Positions 11,101 to 23,100 of a stretch of DNA of 64,000 bases are shown piece by piece. Every line of letters begins with the position of its first letter. Positions within the stretch are counted from its first letter, which is position 1. The position numbers were made by a program, and so were the translations under genes. A model generated the notes under the pieces. The model did not search any database, was not told the DNA's origin, and saw only the letters and a list, made by a program, of their open reading frames with translations. This DNA is from Capsicum annuum (lineage: Eukaryota; Streptophyta; Magnoliopsida; Solanales; Solanaceae): assembly GCF_002878395.1 (NCBI RefSeq), contig NC_061118.1, forward strand, positions 86,272,300 through 86,336,299, given 5' to 3'.

Positions 11101-14100
11101 ACTTAAAAGCCTAGTGTCTTTTGATGTGAAATTCAAAGATAATGGCAAAAGGAGCAGGGGAAAGAGTTTGTCACTAGGTAACTCATGAATTTCAAACTAG
11201 TCTCATGGAATGTTAGGGGTCTCAATGGGAGGGATAAAAGAAGATTGGTGAAGAGTTTGGCTTTGGAGTGGAGGGCAGATATAATCTGTCTCCAAGAAAC
11301 CAAACTGGAGGGAGAGATAAAGGAGATGATAAGTCAGGTATGGGGAGGTAGATGGGTGAGACATGCTCAACTTGAAGCCAGCGGTACTAGGGGCGGAATT
11401 GTTTTTATATGGGATAGCAGAACGTGGAAAGGAGAGGTGCTAGAAGTTGGTGCTTACACTATCACATGTAAGTTTGAAGCAATTTTACAAGAGTTCTCAT
11501 GTCACCTAACAGGGGTGTATGCCCCAAATTGTGGTTTTGAAAGAAGGCTAGTATGGGATGAAATCAGTGCTATTAGGGGTCTAACGGAGGGAGCATGGGC
11601 TGTTTGTGGAGATTTTAACACATGTAGGTACCCCACAGAAAAAAGAAATTGCAAAAGAAGGTCCAGATTCATGATGGAATTCTCAGAAGAATTGAAATTG
11701 ATTGATCTTAATCTGGAAGGGGGTAGTTTCACATGGTTCAAAGGGGATAATCGTCTGGCAGCTTCTAGGATTGATAGAATCCTTATTTCAGAGGAATGGG
11801 ATGGCAAATTCAGCAATATCAAACAGATTGTACTACAAAGAATGGTTTCAGATCACAATCCAATAGCTTTGCAGTGTGGAGTTTGGACACATAACAAGTC
11901 CTACTTCAAAGTGGAGAAGTGGTGGCTAAGGACAGAAGGTTTCCGTGACAGAATAAGAAATTGGTGGAACTCTTTTCAGACTTCAGGAAAACCTGGGCTT
12001 GCAAATTCAAATCTCTTAAATCAAAGTTGAAAGAGTGGAGTAAAAGCTATCAAGGGAACCTTAGTGCTCAGAAAAGAAGTCTGCTGGCGCAACTAGCGGA
12101 ATGGGAAAACATTCTGGTAAACAAACCTACCTCTGAGTGATGAGGAAAAAATAAAGAAAGCTGATTTGTTTATGGAGTACGAGGAGCTGGTAAAGAACGA
12201 AGAGATATCCTGGAGGCAAAGATCAAGAACACAATGGCTAAATGAAGGAGATATAAATACCAAGTATTTTCACAAAATAGCTAGTGCCCACAAGAGATAT
12301 AACAACATAGATCAATTGATGATCCAAGGGGAAGTTACTGAAGATCAGACAAAAATCAGCGGGGAAATAATCAGCTTCTATCAGAGCTTATACATAGAAT
12401 CAGAGAGCTGGAGACCAGTCTACAATTTTGCCAACTGCCCTACCATCTCAAAGCAGGAAAAATTGTATCTGCAATCAAATTGTGAAGAACAAGAGGTCCT
12501 ACAATGCTTGAAGTGGTTCGCAAAAGACAAGGCCCCTGGGCTTGATGGTTTCACCAGGGATTTCATTTTAAATTGCTGGGATATAATGAAGCATGACATA
12601 ATGGAAGCCTTCACGAATTTCCACGATTGTGAAATTTTTGAGAAGAGTTATAATGCCACCTTCATAGCTCTTATCCCAAAGAAAAATGAGCCAAAGAACT
12701 GTGAGACTTCAGACCCATCAGTCTGATAGGAAGTGTCTACAAACTATTTTCAAAAGTGCTGGCTGAGAGATTAAAGAAGGTGATAGATAAGCTGGTAGAC
12801 TCTCAACAAATGACATTTATTAAGGGGAGACAAATAATGGATGCTGTTTTGGTGGCAAATGAAGCGGTGGACTCTAGAATCAAACAGAATAAACCTGGCA
12901 TTTTGTGTAAGCTAGACATAGAAAAGGCGTATGATCATGTCAGTTGGGGTTTCCTTCTGGATATCCTACAGAGGATGGGTTTTGGAAGTAAATGGATAAA
13001 CTGGATTAGGCAGTGTATCTCAACAGTGTGTTTTTCAGTCCTTATTAATGGATCCTTAACAGGTTTTTTAAAAGCTCAGAGAGGATTGAGGCAAGGTGAC
13101 CCTTTATCCCCTTTTCTATTTATTTTAGTAATGGAGGGTTTGAACAATATGGTGAAAAGTGCTTAGCAGTTAGGTTGGATCAATGGCTTTGAAATGGATA
13201 GAAGCGCAAACAACAGCATGGAAATAACGCACCTACAGTATGCTGATGACATTGATTTTTTGTGATGCCAATGCTGACCAATTAAAGTATCTGAGGGTGA
13301 TTTTAGTACTTTTTGAAAGCGTGTCGGGGTTTCACATTAACTGGATTCTATATACTCTATAAATAATGTTACTGATATGAAGTTCCTAACTTCAATTCTG
13401 GAGGTGAAGTCGGAGTTTTGCCTATAGTGTATTTAGGCATGCCTTTAGGGGCAAAATCAAAGTCTAAGGAAATTTGGAATGATGTTATAGAAAGGTGTGA
13501 GAAGAAACTATCTAGATGGAAGTCTTAATACTTGTCACTGGGAGGAAGAGTCATACTCATCAACTCAGTGTTAGATGCCCTACCTTCCTACATGAGGACC
13601 CTCTTCCCTATACCAGTTAGTGTTATCAAAAGACTTGACAGCATCAGGAAATTTTTTTTGTGGCAAGGGAGCAAAGAAAAGAAAGGTTTTCATCTAGTCA
13701 AATGGAAGGCTATAACAGCAAGCCGAAAGACGGGAGGTCTGGGAATCAGGGACCTGAAAATGCAAAGCAAGGCTTTAAAACTTAAATGGCTTTGGAGATA
13801 CACAAAGGAATACCAAATGCTATGGAAAAGAGCCATCAATGCTAAATATGAGGAGGCTGACAGGTGGATGACTAAGGAGACAAACACTCCGTATGGAGTA
13901 AGTCTATGGAGGTCCATCAGAGCATAATGGCCTTTGCTGAACCAAGTGCTCCATAAAAATTACAGATGGGAACAAAGCCAACTTTTGGACAAATGTTTGG
14001 CTAGGTACTGAGAGCCTAAAAGAGAAGTTTCCAGATATCTACAATATGGCGCTTTACCAACATAGAACAGTGGCGGAGCAGCGGTCAAATGAGGGTTGGG

Positions 14101-17100
14101 ATATCACTTTTAGAAGAATGCGAAGGAGTTGACAGTCTTTGGTGGAATAGTCACAACAGCGGGAACTACAAGATGAACATATCCTACGAAGATCTGAATA
14201 CTAGCAGCCACTAGATTGAAGATTGGCCCTGGAAACATATTTGGAAGCCAAAGACCCCTTTGAAGGTTTCTTGTTTTGTATGACTTTTGACTAGAGAAGC
14301 TGTCCTTACTCAAGAAAATTTGATGAAAAGAAGAATAATAATGTGCCCCAGATGTTGTCTATGTGGAGAAACATCTGAGACAGTTAAACATTTGTTTCTC
14401 TATTGCAAAGTGACAAGTATGGAGGATCTTTTTAGCGCTCAGAGGGATCACCTGAACAATGCCAGGAAACATTGCAACAAGCTGGGAAGAAGGAGGGAAG
14501 GAGACTAGAGACAAAAAAAGATGGAGCATTATACCAGCATGCAGATGGTCAATTTGAAAAGAAAGGAACTCTAGGTGCTTTCAGAATAGGAGCAGTATAG
14601 TTTAGCAGATAAAAATGAATTGTATTCTGCTTTTTTGTTTTTGGTGTAGACTATCCTACTCAGTAGAAACTGTAGAAACTCTGGATGTACTAGACTCCAT
14701 TTAGTGGTGTAGAATATCTACAGGTTCTGTGAGTTTTTTTGGTTGTAAATAGGGGCTAATGCCCCCAAATTACTGTGTATTTGTGAATCTTAAAAGTGAA
14801 ATATACAAGTTATCAGTTTCAAAAAAAAAAAAAAAGACACCCTGTCAATTTCGAACCCAACAAGTGATATCAGAGCCTATGGTTTAGCAGTGGGTTAAAG
14901 ACAGGGTTAATGTGATTTCAGTTATAGCTGCAAGCAATTTGAAGACAATGAAGGTTTTTGTCAAACTACATATGGAGAAAATTTTTTAACATTCCTGCTG
15001 TTGCATCTTTAAAAATAAAACAAAATATTAATTTTTAAACCCATTTGTAATCATGATATTTTAAATCTTATTTTTAACCATGGCAATCAACAGTGATGGA
15101 GATTATATGAAGAACAAAGATCATGCATATGAAGAAGGTAAATCAAGTTTTGTCAAGAAAATCAAGCCTAGAGGGGAGATTTGTCAGTTTTTTGCCCTGA
15201 TTTTCTTACCAAATTTGAGTTTTAATTTTCTATTAAAGCAAAGTAGAAATATTACGATAATTGTTTTTGCGTTTCTTTCAAGAAAAATGTCTCTTTCATA
15301 TTTAGTTAACCTCCTTGGAGGAAAGGTTTTGTACCTCTATAAATTGAGGATCCTTCTTCTTATTCCATAACATCCACAATGTAGTCGTTAAAGAGTCTTA
15401 TTTAGGGGGAGATATTCTCTTATAGCTTTTTATGATTTATTTATATTAGTTTTCTGAAGGCCAATTGGTCGAATCTATCAATAATATGCCTTTTTAGTAT
15501 AATTTGTGTCATCTAATTTATCGCCACAATGTTTTGCAACTATTAGCTTCCGCATGACGCCCGACTGATTCGAACCCAACAGAGCATTACTGTAGACTAA
15601 TATTTGTGATATTCCATATATGTAGGACAAAGGTTTAGAGTTACTTCCACCCTGAATAGAATGCCTTGTGGCATGACAAAACCCTATTTACTGATGGTCT
15701 AACCTTTGAGCTGCCAGAATTGCTGACTATCATGTTCAACTCCTTTATTTTGTTAGAACTTTGGCAAATTGACTAAGACATAGTTGACATGTACAGGTAA
15801 TTGGGAAGTACCTTGTAAAGTAGTGCACATTTGGTCGACTCTCACATTTGGTCGACTCTCCATCTTTCACTTCCAATTTTTGTAAAGCAACATACATCCT
15901 TGCAGGTGCTTCCTCTTGTTCGTGAGATCTTGCAATTGGTTATCCGGACAAATCTCATGTTCTTCTATTTTGAAGGTGACTTGATTTGCCACTCAATAAA
16001 CCAATTAAGTGCTGCTAGTTTCTGATACACGTGCTAAAAATCATTAAATTCTCTCTGTGCCAGGACTTTATTACCATATATCAAAACGTGCTGCGGGCAT
16101 TCACTATGTGTTCATTGGAAAACCTATGAACCAACGACCTCGGTATATAGCTTCAAGCTTCTGTTGTAGAAATGTATGATCTGTAACTCTCTGCATCCGA
16201 CATCTGGTCTCTGAAAAATGACTTTTCCTTCTGACCAAAGTTGGTAGATTTCTGGCTATATAATCTTTTCTGTGCTAGTCTTCATGTGAAGGAAAAAAGA
16301 AATTGCACAAAAATGGTCATTTCATTTGACTAAGATGGCATTCCTTCTTGTATAGACCTTGGGACAATATTTTTGTATCAGTGCTTATTAGTTTTCTGCC
16401 AGCTGTTTTTTGTTATTTAAAATATTTTCTTGATGCTTTTTCTCTGATATTTTAAAGGAAAAATTGGGAGTATTGGCCTTCAAAAGGAAAGACTATTTAG
16501 CTTTGCCAAAAATATTGGGCATTGGACGTGTCTGCCACTTTATGTGCTGTGGGATGTGAGCAGTCAGATATTTCACTTTCATGCACCAGTTAAAACATTT
16601 TCTGTATCAAACTTCACTGAAGTGGATGATTCTGTCTGGCACATATTCATTTATTAAAATAGTGATTTATGGCTCCTTGTCTGCATAAAGACCCCAGTTA
16701 GACAATATTGGCTGCTCAAACTGTTCTTGTTGTGCAGATATCAAATACTAGGGGTCTTCCTTCTAATTCAATTATGTATTCTTGCTGCTGAAGGTCTGAG
16801 GCGTAGTAGTTTATCATCCGTTTCAGCTTCTGCTCAACAAGCTCCCTTTGGAACCTATCGAACTTCTGCAGGTGAAACTTTTTGCATATACTATTGCGGG
16901 ACATTCCCTGAGTATCATGTGTGAAGTGTTTATTTATGTTTATCACCCCAAAATACAAAATAATTTGTTCTTCGAAGAAAAAGAATAATCGTACCCATTA
17001 TTTTCATCATATGTTCCAAGGGTGTGACTGCGGCTCAACATCAATAGAGGAAAGAATGAGCTTAATTAAAAAATGTAGTTTACTATGATTTGGAAGATAT

Positions 17101-20100
17101 GATCATGACACAGAGTAATTATGCGTCACAAAGTTCCAAAATTTATTTTGGTCGTCAAGGTTACTTTCATATCTTTGCATTCATGCACCTCTTCTAGCCC
17201 TGTAACAATGCACTTGTAGATTAACATTTTGGTGTCTTTGTGTTAATTTTCCTTCTTCGGGTATTTCGTAGGTCATTTTTGTCACTTGTAGGTTGTAACC
17301 TCCTCTCTCCGTGTTTAGGCCGAGGTTTACCTGTTTTAAACGAGGAAGGCAATCTAATAACTGCCGAAAGTGAGAAGTATGGATTGGTTGCTGAACCCAC
17401 ATCAACCTTAGAGGTATATTTTGTTTTACTTTCAAGAATTATGTGTTACGTAATTCATTTAGCTCATATGACCTGGGAGAATTTAGCATTTCTCTACTAT
17501 TCAAAAATTTGTGGGAGAGTAGTTGAAGGTTATACAAGTTTTACTTTGACTTTGTGCCTTTTGTAATGGGTTTTTCAATTTTTTTACTGGAGAAGTGAAG
17601 CATCTTTTTCACATACGATGCGGTTGTTCTCATTGCATTCAATGCACTGGCCATGTGTTTTGCTATGATTGAACTGACCCAAGACTCGAGTTTCCCTACT
17701 CTATATAAGTCGCAGACCGTCCTACTGGCTTCTCTTTACACTTTTCCTATCTTTGCAATCAATCTCTAAAACTTCCTTCCCATTCAGTTTCTTGCCGAAG
17801 TTTATACCAGAAAACACCACTCGAGCCTTTCCCTACTCAATATAAGTCGCAGGCTGTCCTCCTGTCTTCTCTTTACACTTCTCCGATAGTTTCTTGTCGG
17901 AGTTATACCGGGAAACACCATTCCCCTACCTTCTCCTTGTTAAAATCATCTATCATTATGTTTTCCTCTCATAAAAAGTTGCCTTCTATTGGACATGGAA
18001 AATCACCAACCTTTTTTGTGCCTGACGAAGGTCTGTCCCATGCTAGGGGTGCTGCGACCAAACCCAAGAAAAAGAACACCTAGGGCGATGTTGCTCAATC
18101 CACTAAGGATATCACTATGTCTTCCTGATAAAAAAGTTGCCCTCTACTGGACATGGAAAATCACCAACCTTTGTACCCAAGGGTGTGTGGCCTAGTGGTG
18201 CAATGAAGTTGGGTTGAGCACCATGAGGTCTCAGGTTTAATTCTCAACAGAGACAAGCACTAGGTGATTTCTTCCCATCTGTTCTAGCCTTTATGGACAG
18301 AGTTACTTTGGTACCCATTGCTGGTGGGAGGTGACAGGTATCCGGTGGAATTAGTTGAGGTGCGTGCAAGCTGGCTCGGACACCACGGTTATCAAAGAGA
18401 AATAACTGACCTTTTTATGCCTGTTGAAGGTGGGTTCCTTGTCAGCAATGCTCTGACAAAACCCAAGAGAACACTAAGACTGATGTTGTTGAATCCACCG
18501 TGGATACCATCTTGCCCTGTAATCCATCCTTCAACAAGGACGACCTGTAAGTTCGTACCCTTTAACAAAGACCACCGATGATCGACATAAATACACTAAC
18601 AATTATATTTCCACGATCGAGGCGTCACATCTCTCCATTGCTTGAAAAGACTACATACGTAGTGTTCTGATTGAGGCTTTAGTGTGGACGATAGGATCAC
18701 GTCTGCAAGATTGGGCTATATGTACGTGTACACATACCCCTTTATGCTTGGGTTTGGAGATCCTGTGATTGTCCTCGCTTGTCCTCGCTGTCCTTGTGTT
18801 CTACATGACCTATAGGGTTTGTTTAGCTCAGGTTGGCCCCTCTACCGAGAGTTTGGTGGTGTGTCTTTGGTATTTGGACAATAAGGAAACTCATCACCTC
18901 ATGTTTGATTTGGTGTCGATTATTTGATCGATGTTTGACACCGCAAATGAGTCCTTTGGACATGCCTTGTTTAGATCTTTAATGTCTATACACATTCTAA
19001 ATTTATTAAGCTTTTTGGGCACTACAATTTATTAAGCTTTTTGGGCACTACAACTACTTTTGCTTGCTAGTTTGGGTACTTCACTTCTATTTACCTCTTC
19101 CTTAGCAAACATGTTCTTGGGTTTGAAAATCGGGTGTTTCTTCTACCTCACTGGGGAAAAACTCAGGTTCGTTCCCAACTTATGGATCACAACTTTTGGT
19201 GGTATTCTTCTTGTATCTGCACGACCAAGCAAACTTTAAGAAAATTAATGAGTTTTTCACTATGTTTGGAGCTTAGCCCTATCCACGGTATACCTTTCTA
19301 TTTGCAAGAAAGATGACAGAATGACTCTTCGAGCTCTTCTGTCATTGATTTTGTAGTGTCTGTATCCTCTGGTGCCTCGAGATACTCAAGCTATTCATCT
19401 CCTCGAGATTCAGTATATGTTTGTAGCTGGTACACCCAAATTACACCTCTCAATGAAGTATAAAACGGTCGCTGTCAAATATAGAATCCAAACAAGGTTG
19501 GGGATGAGTCCCACATGAAATATGGATATGGCGAGAAATATGTCAATGGTGGTTATTCAACTAGTAGTTGAGATTTCGAGGGGGGTTTAACATAAAAAGC
19601 AAAAGAATTCAATATTTGTAGTAATGTTTAGGAACTATTTGTTGTATTCAAAATAAGAGAAAAGACTATGACTGTGTTCCCCATAATTTCATAACTTTAG
19701 CTGATCTATTTTATTGGTGATCTATCCTGGTGCTATACATGCAAAACTGATAATTATGGTTCATCTAATGTCTTTCCACCAAATAGATGAATGGCACTCT
19801 CAATCCTTTCGGCTTTCGAGTGTTTTAAGTATTAAACCTCGTCGTTAGTTTCAGATTGACTTTTCTTGTGAAAGCTCAAGTTATTAGATAAGGGGTAGAA
19901 GCCTCAAATCTCCATTGTTAATCTCTTTTTCCTAATCTCTACTTTTATCAAGCAAGTTAAAATTTATGATAGTTCTAACGTTTGCAAGCGCTAAAAAGGA
20001 ATCAAAGCGAAGAGATTAACAATGCATGCACAATCACCATTTAAGAACCACTATGACCTACGTTTGTCATCATGGTTTCCACAACCCCATTATGGTGTTT

Positions 20101-23100
20101 AGCTACTCATGCTTGCACGAACAATATCAAGAGATGTTGAAATCAAAATAGTGAACTTACAAAAGAAGAATAGTAAAATCGAAATTGTATTATCACAATC
20201 AACAATCAAAGTATGTAGTGTAGACTGTAGACTCCAAGAACTAGGAACAAAGTCAACAATAACGTGTCTCTACTCAAAAATTGAGTAATAATGCATCACA
20301 TTAAAAAGAAAATCTAAGAAAGTATTTATAGACATCAAAGCTTATCCTAACAAACTAGGAAAACTTGGCTGTGCCAACATTCCACGGACCGTAATTTAGA
20401 TTTACGATCCGTGGAAGTTGGAATTCAACTGTTAATTGCCTCTTTTTAGGTCTGGAACTTGTAGGTAATCTCGACTCATTCCACGGTTCATGAACACTTT
20501 GATGATTCATCAATTTGAACTGTGGTTCGAGACCAAAAATACTTCTTTGCGGAACCTTGGTCGACGAATGACAAACAGTTTGTGAACTGGTTTCACGGTT
20601 CATCAAAAAGCTCGTATGTAATACAATAAGATCAACCTGGGTACCAAACTCTTGAACAGTCACAACACATGATCTATAAATCCAATCACTACTAAAGAAT
20701 CACCCACGAGAGTAGATACACATAACGACAGATAGTAAGTCCCAAGAAAACTCTTAACCGTGGGGCATAATAGGCAAACACGCAAGAATAAGTGGATCCT
20801 GAATCAAATAAAGCCGACTGATAGCACACCGAGATCGTACTTGTGATAACAACATCCGAAGACTCAGGCTCGGGTTTAGCAGGTATGTCATACAACTGAC
20901 CACGCTCGCCACTTGGTTAGGCTCCTAACCGATCTCCTATCCTATCTGCTTAAGAACCTCTACGAGCATCCTGTGGACCATCCCGGCGACCATGCACACC
21001 ACCTCTAGCTGGGGCAAAACTGCCCGAATCGGTGGAACACCCTGAGCTGAAGGAACTATCGCTCCATGTCTGGGAAAGTCTCTCGAGAATTGACCAAAAG
21101 CCCTACAACCATAACATGCCCTTGGCGCTACTTTGAAACTAGAAGATTCAGCTGACTCGAAATAACCACGACGACATGAATAAACAAAAAACGAATCCCT
21201 CGAAGGCTGACCACTACTCTGGCCAGGATGAGGATGATCACTGTAACTAGATTGGCTTCCATCGGTAATCTGAAGTGCGTCCTGAACGGGCCTACTAGAC
21301 TGATCCTGATGCTGATACAACTGACGCGAATGGTACCTACCCTTAGAACCACTGCCTCTGAATCGTGAGCCCCTACGGCTCCCACTGAAACTACCCTGAT
21401 ATTGCGACCTCTTATCACTGCCCTCTTGGCCTCACGATGCATCTCCTCAATTACCTGAGTATGATTAGAAACCTCAGCAAAAGGCCGACCCGCAGCAACC
21501 AAACTCTGTGTAGACATGCGAAGAGCGTCTCAATCCCCGAACAACCATAACATGCCCCAGGCACTGCATTGAAACCAGAAGATCCGACTGACTCGAAATA
21601 ACCACCACGGCATGAATAACCAAAAAACAAATCCCTCAAAGGCTGACCATTACTCTAGCCAGGATGACTATCGTAACTAGACTGGCCTCCATCGGTAATC
21701 TGAAATGCGTCCTGAACGGGCCTACTAGACTGATTCTGCTGATACGACTAACGCGGAGGGTACCTAACCTGAGAGCCACTACGGTTCCCACTGAAACTAA
21801 CCTGATATCATGACCTTTTATCGTTGCCCCCTTGGCCTCGCGATGCATCTCCCCCTTAACCTGAGTATGATCAGAAACCTAAACAAAAGACCTACCCGCA
21901 GTAACCAAACTCTGTGTAGACATGCGAAGAGAGAGTCTTAATCCCCGAATAGAAGTAGCATGCGTAGCCAACTTACGAAATCGAGCCTCATGCTCTACAA
22001 CAATCAAGGAGCCCTGCTCCAACCTTGAGAATTGGTTTCTCAGACGATCCCTTAGACTGCGAGGCATTTACTTCTCCAAGAAGATCTTGGAGAACCGAGT
22101 CTTATGTCAATGAGGGAGATCCAGCTGGCCTGGAATCAAGATTACCTCTCCAACAATGTCGAGCTGCCAAGTTCAATTGGAAAGTAGTTTAATCCACATG
22201 AGTCTCAACTAGGCCCAACTTACGGAGCCTATTCTCATAAGCAATCAATAACTCATAAGCATCTTGGATCGATGCACCAAAAACCTAGGCGAAGCCAATC
22301 TCAAGACTCTACCCAACGTCTTCTGCTCCTCAACAGACATGGCAGGCTGGGCAACTATCGGCTGTGCAACCACCGTCGCAAGAGGGACCTTAACTCTGGG
22401 AGCCGCAGCTACAGGTTGTGCCCTTGCCTCAGTACCACTCTGATCCGCAGACTCTCAAGTGTGCACCACCTGCCAATCCCAAGAGCTGAACCAATGCATT
22501 CCTAAGCACTAAAGAATAAACAAACCCCAACGGAGCCTAGGCTGGTCCCTATCTCATTGTTGGCTGGGGTGGAAGAATCCCCGGCTCAGGAGCAGGAATA
22601 GGTTTTGGTGAAGGTCCTCTATCCTGGTCCCTAGCTGGGGATATATCTCTAGGCTGTCCACGACCTTTAGGTCGTCCATGAACGACAGGATCCCTAGTCG
22701 TGGACTCGGGGTCCTCGTCTCATGCAGCGGTAGCATGCATCCTAGCCATTTGTGAAAGATTGAAATCAAAGGAATTCCTTAGAAACCAACTCAAACTCTT
22801 AGCACGAAATGAGTGAAAGAAGTGAAGAACTCCTTAGAATGTCCTATAACCTCCCAAAGATAAGAAACAGACATCATCGTTCTGATCCGCGAGACTCTAC
22901 TAGAGACGTGCTCTTGTAACAACAATACTGGTGAACCTAGGCTATGATTCCAATTTGTCTATGCTTATCAGTCTCGAATAGTGAAAGACTAGACATAAAT
23001 AGTAGAAGGAAAACGGGGAACTCCAACTCTGAGAGCTCACCCTATCTTCGAACTCAACTCAGCACGATCGTCACGTCAACGGTGGATATTATTAATCGAA

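Larger units (their letters stand above)
9410..14835 (+). mobile_element. Full-length but decayed L1 LINE
   Basis: Complete non-LTR retrotransposon of plant L1 type: pyrimidine-rich 5' leader, ORF1, ORF2 with endonuclease, reverse transcriptase and zf-RVT, then a 15-base A tail (14821-14835). It is flanked by GACACCCTACCAATTTC (9393-9409) and GACACCCTGTCAATTTC (14836-14852), a 17-bp duplication of the host LTR with two mismatches. Several frameshifts and stops make it inactive. Same strand as PEX10. Confidence 0.94.

Noticed and set aside
15080..15370. A 96-codon open frame ([20 protein letters not shown]...)
   Set aside because: It runs from the internal region of the copia-type element into its 3' LTR and matches no domain I know; not supported as a gene.
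17630..17680. A second RING-like piece (CTGHVFCYD) in the intron after the sixth visible PEX10 exon
   Set aside because: Only about nine residues resemble PCGHVFCW, a stop follows at once, there are no splice sites, and the true RING exons are at 28947 and 29224.
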